Positions 36,409-49,495 of a stretch of DNA of 64,000 nt are shown here, piece by piece (position 1 is the first letter of the stretch; every line of letters begins with the position of its first letter). The notes below the pieces were generated by a model, which saw nothing but the letters and a program-made list of their open reading frames with translations, made no database searches and was not told the DNA's origin. The translations under genes were made by a program, and so were the position numbers. The stretch is from Marinobacter halotolerans. GTDB taxonomy: Bacteria; Pseudomonadota; Gammaproteobacteria; Pseudomonadales; Oleiphilaceae. The stretch is from contig NZ_VMHP01000002.1 of NCBI RefSeq assembly GCF_008795985.1, forward strand, positions 434,001 to 498,000, read 5' to 3'.

Positions 36409-37086
36409 ATGGCTCAGTCAGATACAGTTGACCGGATACTGGATGCCGCGGAAGAACTCTTTGCGGAACGCGGATTTTCGGAAACTTCCCTTCGCATGAT
36501 TACCAGTAAGGCTAAAGTAAATCTGGCCGCTGTCAATTATCACTTCGGATCCAAGAATGCCCTGATCCATGCGGTTTTCGCCCGCTTCCTGACGCCGTTT
36601 TCCGCCACTCTGGAAGACGCGTTCAACGATCTGGAAACCCGATGCGACGGACAGCCACCGACCCTGAATCAGACGCTGTGGGCGCTGACGGAAAGTGCGG
36701 TGCGAATGCCCCAGCGCAACGAGAATGGTATTTCCATTTTCATGCGCCTGCTGGGCCTTGCCTATACCCAGTCCCAGGGGCACCTGCGACGTTTTCTTGA
36801 GCAGGAGTACAGCCAGCCATTCAGCCGCTTCATGCGGTTGCTGAAAGAATCCACGCCTCAATTGTCGGCGGTTGATCGTTACTGGCGGATCCAGTTCATG
36901 CTGGGGGCCACGGCCTTTACCATGTCCAGCAGCGACGCGCTTCGGGACATCCTGCAGAACAAATTGGGGGTGGAAACCACCGTGCAGGAAATCGCCGCCC
37001 GCCTGGTGCCGTTCTTGGCGGCCGGCATGCAGGCTGAGGACCCGATGCTGATGATGCCCTCTGCCGGTAAATCCTCGGTTGCCTGA
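36409..37086 (+). CDS. psrA: TetR-family fatty-acid-responsive regulator PsrA
   Basis: 225 residues from ATG 36409. N-terminal helix-turn-helix ETSLRMITSKAKVNLAAVNYHFGSK (about 24-48) is close to PsrA of Pseudomonas, which represses itself and the beta-oxidation genes and activates rpoS, released by long-chain fatty acids. The C-terminal part is the helical ligand domain. Two PsrA boxes on its own promoter support the assignment. Unlike P. aeruginosa, no lexA follows; an L,D-transpeptidase-type gene comes next. Confidence 0.88.
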   Translation: MAQSDTVDRILDAAEELFAERGFSETSLRMITSKAKVNLAAVNYHFGSKNALIHAVFARFLTPFSATLEDAFNDLETRCDGQPPTLNQTLWALTESAVRMPQRNENGISIFMRLLGLAYTQSQGHLRRFLEQEYSQPFSRFMRLLKESTPQLSAVDRYWRIQFMLGATAFTMSSSDALRDILQNKLGVETTVQEIAARLVPFLAAGMQAEDPMLMMPSAGKSSVA

Positions 37087-37143
37087 GCATTGCCCCCTCG
37101 GTTAGTCTTCGGCTCTGGTTTCTTTGCCGGAGGCTGACCGCCC

Positions 37144-37650
37144 ATGCCGATGAATCCCGCCCGGGATGTCTACCCAGCCATTGAGATAAGTCTCGAGCGT
37201 CAGACTCTCACGCTTCGGGAAAATGCCGATGCCGAACCCAAGGTATTTTCGGTATCCACTGCGCTGAATGGTGCCGGCGAACAGAACGGTAGCGGCTGTA
37301 CTCCCCGTGGCAGACACTATATTCGCGCTATGATCGGCGCTGGCCAGCCGCTGAACACGGTATTCGTGGGCCGGCGCCCCACCGGCGAGATCCTGACACC
37401 TGACCTGTCCGCACGATATCCGGAACGCGACTGGATTCTTACCCGCATACTCTGGCTCTGTGGCTGTGAGCCGGGCAAAAATCGCGTCGGTGCGGTCGAT
37501 AGTTTCCGCCGTTTCATTTACATTCATGGCACGCCGGACAGCGAGCCAATGGGCGTTGCACAGTCCCACGGCTGTATCCGGATGAGAAACACAGAGGTTG
37601 CCCAATTGTTCAGCCGGGTTCGGGCAGGAACCCCCGTCCACATTATCTGA
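37144..37650 (+). CDS. L,D-transpeptidase (YkuD-fold) protein without signal peptide
   Basis: 168 residues. The catalytic motif is complete: FIYIHGTPDSEPMG with the first His, then QSHGCIRMRN with the nucleophilic Cys (about residue 143) and Arg. Members cross-link peptidoglycan or attach lipoproteins in the periplasm. Here an in-frame TGA at 37135-37137, nine nt before the ATG, rules out any longer N-terminus, and the protein starts with a hydrophilic segment, so no export signal exists. CCGGAGG at 37128-37133 supports the start; ATG 37150 is the only near alternative. It lies between psrA and the MscS gene, 20 nt from the latter. Confidence 0.85.
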   Translation: MPMNPARDVYPAIEISLERQTLTLRENADAEPKVFSVSTALNGAGEQNGSGCTPRGRHYIRAMIGAGQPLNTVFVGRRPTGEILTPDLSARYPERDWILTRILWLCGCEPGKNRVGAVDSFRRFIYIHGTPDSEPMGVAQSHGCIRMRNTEVAQLFSRVRAGTPVHII

Positions 37651-37670
37651 GTCCACCATCGAGGAAGCCG

Positions 37671-40594
<2,924 letters not shown>

Positions 40595-40612
40595 TGGTTC
40601 ATCCGGGCCGCG

Positions 40613-43600
40613 TTACTGGCTCTTTGCCGGGGCCAATTGCCCTAGCATCTCGGAAATGCTCTCGAGTTTACCACTGGTTGACGCATCCTTCAGCCGGAAA
40701 CGGAAACTGTTGGCCCCCTCCAGCCGGTAGTCGTTGGGCGCGGATTGCACTTTTTTAACCAGAATCAGCGGGTCCACCGGTGTCGAGCTGCCGAATTCAA
40801 AGCCCGCCCATTCCTTGCCTGCGTCGACCTTGGTGATGCCCAGGGCTTCAGCGCGGATTCGCAGCTCGGATTGATGCATCAGGTTCTTTGCCGGTTCCGG
40901 TAATAAACCGAAGCGGTCGATCATCTCCACCTGAAGTTCTTTTAATCCTTCTTTGTTGTCCACACTGGCAATTCGCTTGTAAAGCATCAGCCGATTGTGG
41001 ACATCCGGCAGGTAATCGTCCGGTATCAGGGCCGGAATTCGAAGGTTCATTTCGGTTCCGTGGCTCAGCGGTAGCTCCGCGTTTGGCGTGCGCCCCTCGC
41101 GAATGGCCTGGACCGCTTCGTCCAACAACTGCATGTAGAGCGTAAAGCCGATGCTTTCGATCTGACCACTCTGTTCCTCGCCCAGCAGCTCACCGGCACC
41201 ACGGATTTCCAGGTCGTGGGTGGCGAGCATGAATCCGGCGCCCAGGTCCTGGGCTTCGGCAATGGCTTCAAGACGCTTTTTGGCGTCCGCCGTAATGGAT
41301 TTCGGCGGCGGTGTCAGCAGGTATGCATAGGCCTGGTGGTGCGATCGACCGACCCTGCCGCGCAGCTGGTGTAGCTGGGCCAATCCGAACTTATCCGCCC
41401 TTTCGATGACGATGGTGTTGGCGCTGGGAATGTCGATGCCGGTCTCAATGATGGTGGTACATACCAGCACGTTAAAGCGCTTGTGGTAGAAGTCCGACAT
41501 GATCTGTTCCAGTTCCCGCTCACGCATCTGGCCGTGGGCTACGCCCACCCGCGCTTCGGGAATCAGCCGCCGCAGATCTTCCGCGGTTTTCTGAATGGTG
41601 GCCACGTCATTGTGCAGGAAGTACACCTGACCGCCCCGCAGCACTTCCCGCAGGATCGCCTCCTTTACCATGGCCTCATCCCGCTGGCGCACAAAGGTTT
41701 TGACCGACAGGCGGCGAGCCGGCGGGGTGGCAATAATCGACAGGTCCCGCAGATGGCCCATGGCCATGTTCAGGGTGCGAGGGATGGGCGTAGCGGTCAG
41801 GTTCAGCATGTCCACCTCGGCCCGCAGGGCCTTCAGTTTCTCTTTCTGCTGAACCCCGAAGCGGTGTTCTTCGTCGATGATCACCAGTCCCAGGTTCTTG
41901 AACTTCACGTCCCCCTGGAGCAGCTTGTGGGTGCCGATGACAATATCGGCCTTGCCTTCCTCTATGGCCTGCATGGCCTTGCTGGTCTGTCCGCCACTGC
42001 GGAAACGGCTGAGCAGTTCAATACTGACGGCGGTGTCGGAAAACCGGTCGCGGAAAGACGCATAGTGCTGCTGCGCCAGCAGGGTGGTGGGCACCAGTAC
42101 CGCCACCTGTTTGCCGGAATAGGTGGCCATGAACGCCGCGCGCATGGCGACTTCGGTTTTGCCAAAACCCACGTCACCGCACACCAGCCGGTCCATGGGC
42201 TGTTCGCTGACCATGTCCTCGAAGACCGATTCAATGGCCAGTTGCTGGTCCGGGGTTTCCTCGAACGGAAAGCCGGCGGCAAAAGCCCGGTAGGCTTCTT
42301 TCGGATCTTCAAACGCAAACCCTTTACGCGCCTCACGGCGAGCGTAGACATCCAGCAGCTCGGCCGCAGTGTCGCGGATTTTCTCCAGCGCCTTCTGTTT
42401 GGCGTTGCTCCAGCGGTCGGTGCCAAGCTTGTGAAGTGGCGCATGGTCCACATCCGAACCGGTGTAACGGGAAATCAGGTGCAGACTGGACACCGGCACA
42501 TACAGCTTGGAACCGCCGGCGTATTCCAGCATCAGGAATTCGCTGGCTTCGCCTTCCACGGTAATGGTTTCCAGACCCCGGTAGCGGCCAACCCCGTGGT
42601 CGATATGGACCACTGGTGCGCCAATTCGAAGCTCCGAGAGGTCCCGGTAGCCGGAGTCATCTGCTTCGGTGGGCTTCTGGCGGCGCCGACGCTGGAGCAC
42701 CCGCTCTCCGAACAGAGCCGTTTCAGTAATCAGTGTCAGGCGCTGTTCCGGCAAGACCAGCCCGAGCTCCATGGGGGCGATGGTGATGCCCAGTGAGCAG
42801 CCCGTCTCTGACAGGAAGGACTGCCAGCTTTCCAGGGTCTGCAGAGACAGATTCTGGTCCGCCAGAGTGTCAATCAGCGCTTCCCGGCGCCCGGAGGATT
42901 CGGCGCAGATCAGGACGCGGCCATCGAATTCCTCAAGGAACCGCTTCAGGCGACCGGCCGGGTCGGCGGCGCGGCCATCCATGGCGATGTCCGGCAGTGG
43001 GTCAGTCTCGCAATTCACCGCGCCGGCACCCGCTACAGACTCGGTTGTGGTGGTGATTCGCGGGTAGTGCTTCAGCTGTGCAAACAGTTCTTCGTCTTTC
43101 AGGAACAGCTCGGCTGGTGGCAGGATCGGGCGCATGCGGTCATGGCGGCGATCCTCGTAACGGGCCTGGGTGTCAACGGTGAACTGTTCTGCAGCGGTAT
43201 GCAGCCCGTCGGCGGTGAAAACCAGGGTTTCCGCCGGCAAATAGTCAAAAAGCGTGGCGGTCTGGTCAAAAAACAGCGGCAGATAATATTCAATGCCCGG
43301 CGGCGTAATGGCCTGGCTGACATCCTGGTAGATGGGTGAATCTTTGTCTGCGTGCGGGAAAGCCTCGAACCAGCGATTGCGGAAGCCTGACCGGGCCTCT
43401 TTATGCCAGGGAAACTCGTTGGCCGGCAGCAGTTCGACTTTCTCGATCCGGTCAATGGAGCGCTGGGTGTCGGGGTCGAACGTCCGCAGGGTTTCAATCT
43501 CGTCGTCGAACAGATCGATCCGGAAGGGCCGGCTTGCGCCCATCGGAAAGATGTCCAGAATGGCCCCGCGAACCGCGTATTCACCGTGTTCATAGACGTT

Positions 43601-44146
43601 GTCGGCATGCCGGTAGCCGGCGGCCTCCAGCTGCATCCGCCAGGAATTGATGTCCAGGGACTGACCCACCTCCAGCAAAAGCGTGCTGCCCTGAAGATAG
43701 CTGACCGGCGGTAACCGGTGCATCAGGGTTCTCGCCGGCACAACCAATACGCCGTGGCGGGTCGACGGGAGTCTGTGGAGCGCGCGGATTCGACGGGACG
43801 TAATATCCTGGTGCGGCGAGAACAGATCGTAGGGCAGGGTTTCCCAGTCGGGCAGGGATAACAGTTCCAGGCCGTCCTCAGTGACGGCTGCCTGATCTTC
43901 CTCGGTGGGAAGGTCCAGATAGAAGCGCATGGCCTGCTCAAGCCGAATCGCCTCGTCGGTGTTTCGCGTGATGACGAGGGTCAGCCCCTGATGCTCGCGG
44001 GCAGTTTCACAGATGGCCAGGGCATCACTGCTGCCGTGAAGCCGGCCCCAATGCCGGTGGTCGGCGGGTTTTACCGGCGGCGTCGGGGCAATCAGCGCGG
44101 TTCCGGCTGTGGGCTTGGCACCATTGCTGTTTTCACCATTGTTCAT
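40613..44146 (-). CDS. mfd: Transcription-repair coupling factor Mfd
   Basis: 1177 residues from the ATG at 44146; an ATG at 44212 would add 22 residues but lies upstream of the predicted -10. Domains in order: UvrB-like N-terminus (about 30-350), RNA polymerase interaction domain (APVVHIDHGVGRYRGLETI), then the RecG-like translocase with Walker A CGDVGFGKTEVAMRAA, DEEH box VIIDEEHRFGVQQKEKL and motif VI LRGRVGRSHHQAYAYL, and a C-terminal TRCF domain. It removes stalled polymerase at DNA lesions and recruits UvrA. Confidence 0.96.
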   Translation of the reverse strand: MNNGENSNGAKPTAGTALIAPTPPVKPADHRHWGRLHGSSDALAICETAREHQGLTLVITRNTDEAIRLEQAMRFYLDLPTEEDQAAVTEDGLELLSLPDWETLPYDLFSPHQDITSRRIRALHRLPSTRHGVLVVPARTLMHRLPPVSYLQGSTLLLEVGQSLDINSWRMQLEAAGYRHADNVYEHGEYAVRGAILDIFPMGASRPFRIDLFDDEIETLRTFDPDTQRSIDRIEKVELLPANEFPWHKEARSGFRNRWFEAFPHADKDSPIYQDVSQAITPPGIEYYLPLFFDQTATLFDYLPAETLVFTADGLHTAAEQFTVDTQARYEDRRHDRMRPILPPAELFLKDEELFAQLKHYPRITTTTESVAGAGAVNCETDPLPDIAMDGRAADPAGRLKRFLEEFDGRVLICAESSGRREALIDTLADQNLSLQTLESWQSFLSETGCSLGITIAPMELGLVLPEQRLTLITETALFGERVLQRRRRQKPTEADDSGYRDLSELRIGAPVVHIDHGVGRYRGLETITVEGEASEFLMLEYAGGSKLYVPVSSLHLISRYTGSDVDHAPLHKLGTDRWSNAKQKALEKIRDTAAELLDVYARREARKGFAFEDPKEAYRAFAAGFPFEETPDQQLAIESVFEDMVSEQPMDRLVCGDVGFGKTEVAMRAAFMATYSGKQVAVLVPTTLLAQQHYASFRDRFSDTAVSIELLSRFRSGGQTSKAMQAIEEGKADIVIGTHKLLQGDVKFKNLGLVIIDEEHRFGVQQKEKLKALRAEVDMLNLTATPIPRTLNMAMGHLRDLSIIATPPARRLSVKTFVRQRDEAMVKEAILREVLRGGQVYFLHNDVATIQKTAEDLRRLIPEARVGVAHGQMRERELEQIMSDFYHKRFNVLVCTTIIETGIDIPSANTIVIERADKFGLAQLHQLRGRVGRSHHQAYAYLLTPPPKSITADAKKRLEAIAEAQDLGAGFMLATHDLEIRGAGELLGEEQSGQIESIGFTLYMQLLDEAVQAIREGRTPNAELPLSHGTEMNLRIPALIPDDYLPDVHNRLMLYKRIASVDNKEGLKELQVEMIDRFGLLPEPAKNLMHQSELRIRAEALGITKVDAGKEWAGFEFGSSTPVDPLILVKKVQSAPNDYRLEGANSFRFRLKDASTSGKLESISEMLGQLAPAKSQ

Positions 44147-44199
44147 GGGCAAACTGAAACTCCTGGTCTGGGTATCAAGCGCATGGCTGGAAGCCGGGC

Positions 44200-44228
44200 A
44201 TTCTACCGGCACTACCGGGGTCTGTCAT
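44200..44228 (-). promoter_or_regulatory. mfd promoter
   Basis: On the minus strand ATGACA (44228-44223), 17 nt, TAGAAT (44205-44200). Five of six matches in both hexamers to the sigma-70 consensus. It lies 54 nt before the ATG at 44146 and overlaps the longer reading frame, which supports the shorter Mfd start. Confidence 0.65.
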
Positions 44229-44342
44229 GGCTGGCCGAACTTATAGACTACGAACTCCGGGGCACTGCGTATTTGCTGTGGCGGCAATTACGTTGGATAA
44301 TATGCGCCCTAATTTCCAGGTTCCAACAGCAGAGGTTCAAGC

Positions 44343-45812
44343 GTGAGTCACGAGCAGATCAATCAGCACCTGTCTAACTGGACGGAAAGAGAGTCCACTG
44401 CGGAAGCCATGATTCCGCTTATCGGTAGACTCTACCGTAAGAATAATGTGGTGACGTCCGTTTACGGTCGTTCCGTGATCAACCAGTCGGTGATCGACAT
44501 TATCCGGGCGCACCGTTTTGTGCGTCAGGTTGAAGATAGTGAGCTGTCTGTTCACGACACACTGCCTATCCTGCAGATCATGGACAGCATGAAGCTGGGG
44601 CGTGGCCATGTGGATATCGGCAAACTGGCGGTAAAGTTCAAGGAAACCGGTGGAGATCTGGAAGACTTCCTGCATCAGGAGATCGGGCCGATTGTCGGGC
44701 AGTACGACGCACAGTCCGCCGAAGACGCCGAAAACGGCACCAAAGACGTGGTTCTGTATGGCTTTGGCCGTATCGGCCGGCTGCTTGCGCGCATTCTGAT
44801 TGAAAAGGCCGGCGGCGGAAATAACCTGCGTCTGCGGGCGATTGTGGTGCGCCAGGGTGGCGCGGACAACGATCTGGAGAAGCGTGCCAGTCTGCTGCGC
44901 CGGGATTCGGTTCACGGGCCTTTCAACGGCACCATTACCGTGGATGAAGAGAATTCAGCCCTGATCGCCAACGGCAACTTTATCAAGGTGATCTATTCGC
45001 CGGGTCCGGATCAGGTGGATTACACCCAGTACGGCATCAATAAAGCGATCGTCATCGACAACACCGGTATCTGGCGTGACGAGGCCGGTCTTGGTCTGCA
45101 CTTGAAGTCAAAGGGTGTAAGTCGTGTTCTTCTGACCGCCCCGGGCAAGGGTGATATCAAGAATATCGTGCACGGCATCAACAACGACTGGATTACCGAG
45201 GACGATCGGATTCTGTCTGCAGCTTCCTGTACCACCAATGCCATTACGCCCGTTCTGAAAGCGATCCAGGACGAGTACGGCATTGAGGACGGACACGTTG
45301 AAACTGTTCACTCCTACACCAACGACCAGAATCTGATCGATAACTACCACAAGGGTAGCCGCCGCGGTCGTAGTGCGCCGCTGAACATGGTAATTACCGA
45401 GACAGGTGCGGCGAAGGCCGTCGCCAAAGCTTTGCCGGAGCTCAAAGGCAAGCTTTCCGGCAACGCTATCCGGGTGCCAACCCCCAACGTTTCCATGGCG
45501 ATTCTGAACCTGAATCTGGGTAAGGACGTAACGGTAGAAGGCGTAAACGATTACCTGCGCGACATGGCGCTGCACTCCGAATTGCAGAAGCAGATCGATT
45601 TTGTGAACTCGCCGGAAGTGGTTTCCACCGACTTTGTGGGCTCCCGCCACGCCGGTATCGTGGACGCTCAGGCGACCATCACCAGCGGCAAACGCCTGAT
45701 TCTCTACGTCTGGTATGACAACGAGGCGGGATACAGTGCCCAGGTTGTGCGCGTTGTCAATCAGATGGCTGGCGTGGAGTATCCAATTTTCCCCAAGCGG
45801 GTTCGCGGTTGA
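44343..45812 (+). CDS. gap: Glyceraldehyde-3-phosphate dehydrogenase, long form
   Basis: 489 residues. The NAD-binding GFGRIGRLLARIL lies at about 140-152 instead of the first ten residues, so there is a roughly 130-residue N-terminal helical extension not found in E. coli GapA. The catalytic Cys296 is in SAASCTTNAITPV, with His in the VHSYTNDQNLIDNY region. Long GAPDHs of this type occur next to mfd in pseudomonads. AGAGG at 44331-44335 supports the GTG start. A weak promoter TTGCTG-N17-GATAAT (44273-44301) precedes it, and a strong terminator follows. Confidence 0.93.
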   Translation: MSHEQINQHLSNWTERESTAEAMIPLIGRLYRKNNVVTSVYGRSVINQSVIDIIRAHRFVRQVEDSELSVHDTLPILQIMDSMKLGRGHVDIGKLAVKFKETGGDLEDFLHQEIGPIVGQYDAQSAEDAENGTKDVVLYGFGRIGRLLARILIEKAGGGNNLRLRAIVVRQGGADNDLEKRASLLRRDSVHGPFNGTITVDEENSALIANGNFIKVIYSPGPDQVDYTQYGINKAIVIDNTGIWRDEAGLGLHLKSKGVSRVLLTAPGKGDIKNIVHGINNDWITEDDRILSAASCTTNAITPVLKAIQDEYGIEDGHVETVHSYTNDQNLIDNYHKGSRRGRSAPLNMVITETGAAKAVAKALPELKGKLSGNAIRVPTPNVSMAILNLNLGKDVTVEGVNDYLRDMALHSELQKQIDFVNSPEVVSTDFVGSRHAGIVDAQATITSGKRLILYVWYDNEAGYSAQVVRVVNQMAGVEYPIFPKRVRG

Positions 45813-45840
45813 TCTGAATTCACTGCATTGCCTGAGTCAA

Positions 45841-45871
45841 ACCCCGGACAGTGATGTCCGGGGTTTTTTTT
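45841..45871 (+). terminator. Rho-independent terminator of gap
   Basis: ACCCCGGACA (45841-45850), loop GTGA, TGTCCGGGGT (45855-45864), running into eight T (45864-45871). The 10-bp stem is perfect. It lies 29 nt after the gap stop. Confidence 0.95.
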
Positions 45872-45927
45872 GGCCTCAGCAAAGGTTGCCTATTTGTATC
45901 CGGCCATAAACTAGGCGGGGTTTCAGG

Positions 45928-45956
45928 TGGAAATAGTGTTACTTAAACCTTATAAT
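45928..45956 (+). promoter_or_regulatory. Promoter of the nqr operon
   Basis: TGGAAA (45928-45933), 17 nt, TATAAT (45951-45956). The -10 is perfect, the -35 has four of six matches. It leaves a leader of about 175 nt before nqrA; the rest of the 326-nt gap (45813-46138) shows only the gap terminator, and I see no riboswitch. Confidence 0.55.
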
Positions 45957-46138
45957 TGGCACGATTTTGGGTACGTCTGGCACCCGCTTCCCAAGACCTC
46001 CTGCAGTCGTTTGTCTGGCACTTTCTGTCGGCATGATCGGCACTGTGGTTTTGCCCTCCGGTGAGAATCCGTCAGGGCCCGGACCGCAGGAGTCGGGCGT
46101 TAAAATCCACCGAACAAGTTCTGATGATTGGATGAGGC

Positions 46139-47485
46139 ATGATCAAAATCAAAAAAGGCCTGGATCTTCCCATCAGCGGCGCTCCTGAGCAGACCATTAC
46201 AGAAGGCAAACCCGTTCGCCACGTGGCACTGATCGGTTTTGACTATATCGGCATGAAGCCGACGATGGCTGTTAAAGAGGGAGACCGCGTTAAGCGCGGA
46301 ACGCTGCTGTTTACGGATAAGAAGACCGATGGCGTTCGTTACACCTCGCCGGCCGCCGGTGTGGTGAAAGAGATAAATCGGGGTGAACGCCGAGTGTTCC
46401 AGTCCCTCGTGATTGAGGTGGATGGAGACGAGGCGGAGTCTTTTGCCCGGTACAGCGAGTCGGATATCGCCTCTCTGGAGCGGCAGCAGGTTGTCGACAA
46501 CCTGGTAGAGTCGGGATTATGGACAACCTTCAAAACCCGCCCTTACAGCAAGGTTCCGGCTATCGACACGGCGCCGCATTCTATTTTTGTGTCGGTCATG
46601 GATACCAATCCGCTGGCTGCCGACCCTACGGTGATCATTGGTGAGAACAAACCGGCGTTCGAGCGTGGCCTTCGCATACTCACGAAGCTGACCAGTGGTA
46701 AGGTTTTTGTCAGCGGCAGGCCCGGTTCCGATGTACCTGTGCCTGATTCCGATGCGGTCGAGGTTAACCAGTTTGAGGGCAGGCACCCGGCTGGCAACGT
46801 GGGCACCCATATTCATTATCTGGACCCGATTGTCGGCAACAAGGTGGTCTGGAGCATCAACTACCAGGATGTCATCGACATTGCGCGGCTGTTTGAAACC
46901 GGCGAGCTGCCGGCGGATCGTGTGATTGCGATCGGTGGTCCGAAGGCGACTAAGCCGCGTCTGGTGCGTACACGGATTGGTGCGAGTCTTCCGGAACTGC
47001 TGGAAGGTGAGATCGAGACCGACTGCGACGTACGCATGATTTCAGGATCGGTGTTTGGTGGTCGGCGGAGTGATGGCCCCTGCGCCTATCTGGGTCGTTT
47101 TGCCAATCAGGTGTCGATTCTCGAGGAAGGCACCAAGCGTGAGTTCATGGGCTGGCTGTCTCCGGGAACCAACAAGTTCTCTGTGCTGAACATCTACCTG
47201 TCCAAACTGACGAAGGGCAAGCTGTTCAATTTCACCACCACAACCAATGGCAGCGAGCGCGCAATGGTACCTGTCGGTGCCTACGAGAAAGTGATGCCGC
47301 TGGATATTCTGCCGACTCAGTTGCTGCGTTCGCTGATCGTTGGCGATACCGAGGTGGCACAGCAGCTGGGTGCGTTGGAGCTGGATGAAGAAGATCTGGC
47401 GCTCTGCACCTTCGTGTGTCCGGGCAAATACGAATATGGGCCGATTCTCCGTGAGAATCTGACCCGAATCGAGATCGAGGGCTAA
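46139..47485 (+). CDS. nqrA: Na+-translocating NADH:quinone reductase subunit A
   Basis: 448 residues, family length. Opening [18 protein letters not shown] and the segment [23 protein letters not shown] are typical. NqrA is the soluble peripheral subunit that contributes to the quinone end of the complex. First gene of nqrABCDEF-apbE-nqrM; nqrB starts 3 nt after its stop. Confidence 0.97.
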   Translation: MIKIKKGLDLPISGAPEQTITEGKPVRHVALIGFDYIGMKPTMAVKEGDRVKRGTLLFTDKKTDGVRYTSPAAGVVKEINRGERRVFQSLVIEVDGDEAESFARYSESDIASLERQQVVDNLVESGLWTTFKTRPYSKVPAIDTAPHSIFVSVMDTNPLAADPTVIIGENKPAFERGLRILTKLTSGKVFVSGRPGSDVPVPDSDAVEVNQFEGRHPAGNVGTHIHYLDPIVGNKVVWSINYQDVIDIARLFETGELPADRVIAIGGPKATKPRLVRTRIGASLPELLEGEIETDCDVRMISGSVFGGRRSDGPCAYLGRFANQVSILEEGTKREFMGWLSPGTNKFSVLNIYLSKLTKGKLFNFTTTTNGSERAMVPVGAYEKVMPLDILPTQLLRSLIVGDTEVAQQLGALELDEEDLALCTFVCPGKYEYGPILRENLTRIEIEG

Positions 47486-47488
47486 CTG

Positions 47489-48694
47489 ATGGCAATTCGA
47501 CAGTTTCTCGATGGCATCGAGCACCACTTTGAAAAAGGTGGCAAGTACGAGCGCTGGTATGCGCTGTACGAAGCAGTCGATACCATTTTCTACACCCCGG
47601 GCAAGGTAACCTCAACCACCTCCCATGTGCGTGACGGCATTGACCTGAAGCGCATCATGATCACGATGTGGATGTGTACCTTCCCGGCTATGTTTTTCGG
47701 CATGTGGAACATTGGTTTTCAGGCAAACAGTTATCTTGCAGCCAACCCCGATGCCCTGATGGGCGACGGCGGTTTGCGGACCATGTTCATCAGTGCGCTG
47801 GCGGGAAATGATCCGTCGAGTATCTTCGATAACTTTATCTACGGCATGGCCTACTTCGTGCCGGTCTACGCGGTCACCTTTGTGGTTGGTGGCTTCTGGG
47901 AAGTGCTGTTTGCGACTGTGCGTCGCCATGAGGTAAACGAGGGCTTCTTCGTGACCTCTGTGCTGTTTGCGCTGATCTGTCCTCCGACCATCCCGCTCTG
48001 GCAGGTGGCCCTGGGTATCACCTTTGGTGTGGTTATCGGCAAGGAAGTGTTCGGCGGCACTGGCAAGAACTTCCTTAACCCGGCACTGACAGGCCGTGCG
48101 TTTCTGTACTTTGCTTACCCGGCACAGATTTCCGGTGACACCGTATGGACCGCAGTGGATGGCTTCAGTGGCGCGACCGCGCTGAGCTGGGCTGCCAGCG
48201 GCGGTGTGGAAGCGCTGGAAAGCCAGATCGGCTGGATGTCAGCCTTTATGGGCTCGATTCAGGGATCCATGGGTGAGACATCGACGCTGGCCGTACTGAT
48301 TGGCGGTCTTATTCTGCTGGCGATGCGCATTGCGTCCTATCGGATTGTTGGTGGTGTGCTGATTGGCATGATCGGCATGTCGCTATTGCTGAACGTGGTC
48401 GGGTCGGAAACCAATCCAATGTTTGCCGTACCACCGCACTGGCATCTGGTTATGGGTGGCTTTGCATTCGGCATGATGTTCATGGCAACAGACCCGGTTT
48501 CGGCCGCCATGACGGACACCGGTCGTTGGTGTTTCGGCATTCTGATCGGCGTGATGACGGTGCTCATCCGCGTGGTCAACCCGGCTTTCCCGGAAGGCAT
48601 CATGCTGGCCATACTGTTTGCCAACCTGTTCGCTCCGCTGATGGATCACTATGTGGTTCAGGCCAACATTAAACGGAGGCTTGCACGTGGCTAA
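47489..48694 (+). CDS. nqrB: Na+-NQR subunit B
   Basis: 401 residues with about ten membrane segments. The FMN-attachment Thr is about residue 230 in GFSGATALS. NqrB carries covalent FMN and riboflavin and is the main sodium channel subunit with NqrD/E. ApbE, encoded in the same operon, would attach the FMN. The nqrC start lies within its last 8 nt. Confidence 0.97.
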   Translation: MAIRQFLDGIEHHFEKGGKYERWYALYEAVDTIFYTPGKVTSTTSHVRDGIDLKRIMITMWMCTFPAMFFGMWNIGFQANSYLAANPDALMGDGGLRTMFISALAGNDPSSIFDNFIYGMAYFVPVYAVTFVVGGFWEVLFATVRRHEVNEGFFVTSVLFALICPPTIPLWQVALGITFGVVIGKEVFGGTGKNFLNPALTGRAFLYFAYPAQISGDTVWTAVDGFSGATALSWAASGGVEALESQIGWMSAFMGSIQGSMGETSTLAVLIGGLILLAMRIASYRIVGGVLIGMIGMSLLLNVVGSETNPMFAVPPHWHLVMGGFAFGMMFMATDPVSAAMTDTGRWCFGILIGVMTVLIRVVNPAFPEGIMLAILFANLFAPLMDHYVVQANIKRRLARG

Positions 48695-49493
48695 AGCAAA
48701 AGAAACTGTCTCCAGAACGCTGATGGTAGCGTTGGTGCTGAGCATCGCTTTCTCAGTGGTCGTTTCAACGGCAGCTGTGCTGCTGCGCCCGGCGCAGGTC
48801 AAGAACCAGAATCTGGATATCCGCTCGAACATTCTGGCCGCGGCCGGCATGCTCGAGCCGGGCATGAGCCCTGAAGAGATCGAGGAGATCTTCTCGCGTT
48901 TTGATGTCCGGCTGCTGGATCTGGATTCCGGCGAGTACGTCGAGCCCAGTGCGGTCGGCGTCGAAGATCCGATGAAGTACGACATGTACAAGGCGGCATC
49001 GGACCCGGAAATGTCCACCCGCATCCTGTCTGCGGCGGACGACCCCGCGGGTATCAAAAGCCGTCCCGACGTGGCCAAGATCTATACACTTTCGGAAAAT
49101 GGCGAGCTGGTGCGAGTGGTACTGCCGATACACGGTTATGGTCTCTGGTCTACCCTCTATGGATTTGTATCCCTGGAAGGTGATGCCAATACCATTGAAG
49201 GTCTCGGGTTTTACGACCATGCAGAGACTCCCGGCCTCGGCGGTGAAGTCGACAACCCGCGCTGGAAAAAACAGTGGGTTGGCAAGGAAGTCTACGGCGA
49301 TCAACTTGAAGAGCCCCAGATCAGGCTGGTCAAGGGCGGCGTGGGTGCCGACGCAGCAGACAAGGAACACAAGGTAGACGCTCTTTCTGGTGCCACACTG
49401 ACCAGCCGGGGCGTGGAAAAACTGGTCAACTACTGGATGGGTGACCGGGGCTACGAAACCTACCTGAAAAAACTTCGTCAAGGGGAGGTCTGA
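48687..49493 (+). CDS. nqrC: Na+-NQR subunit C
   Basis: 268 residues from GTG 48687, chosen because CGGAGG at 48674-48679 is seven nt upstream; a longer frame to 48651 has no such signal. One N-terminal membrane helix ([22 protein letters not shown]), then a periplasmic FMN-binding domain with the acceptor Thr about residue 237 in [11 protein letters not shown]. Confidence 0.96.
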   Translation: MAKAKETVSRTLMVALVLSIAFSVVVSTAAVLLRPAQVKNQNLDIRSNILAAAGMLEPGMSPEEIEEIFSRFDVRLLDLDSGEYVEPSAVGVEDPMKYDMYKAASDPEMSTRILSAADDPAGIKSRPDVAKIYTLSENGELVRVVLPIHGYGLWSTLYGFVSLEGDANTIEGLGFYDHAETPGLGGEVDNPRWKKQWVGKEVYGDQLEEPQIRLVKGGVGADAADKEHKVDALSGATLTSRGVEKLVNYWMGDRGYETYLKKLRQGEV

Positions 49494-49495
49494 TC

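Noticed and set aside
45872..46138. Regulatory RNA in the nqr leader
   Set aside because: Apart from the promoter I see only short GC palindromes, not a known riboswitch core.
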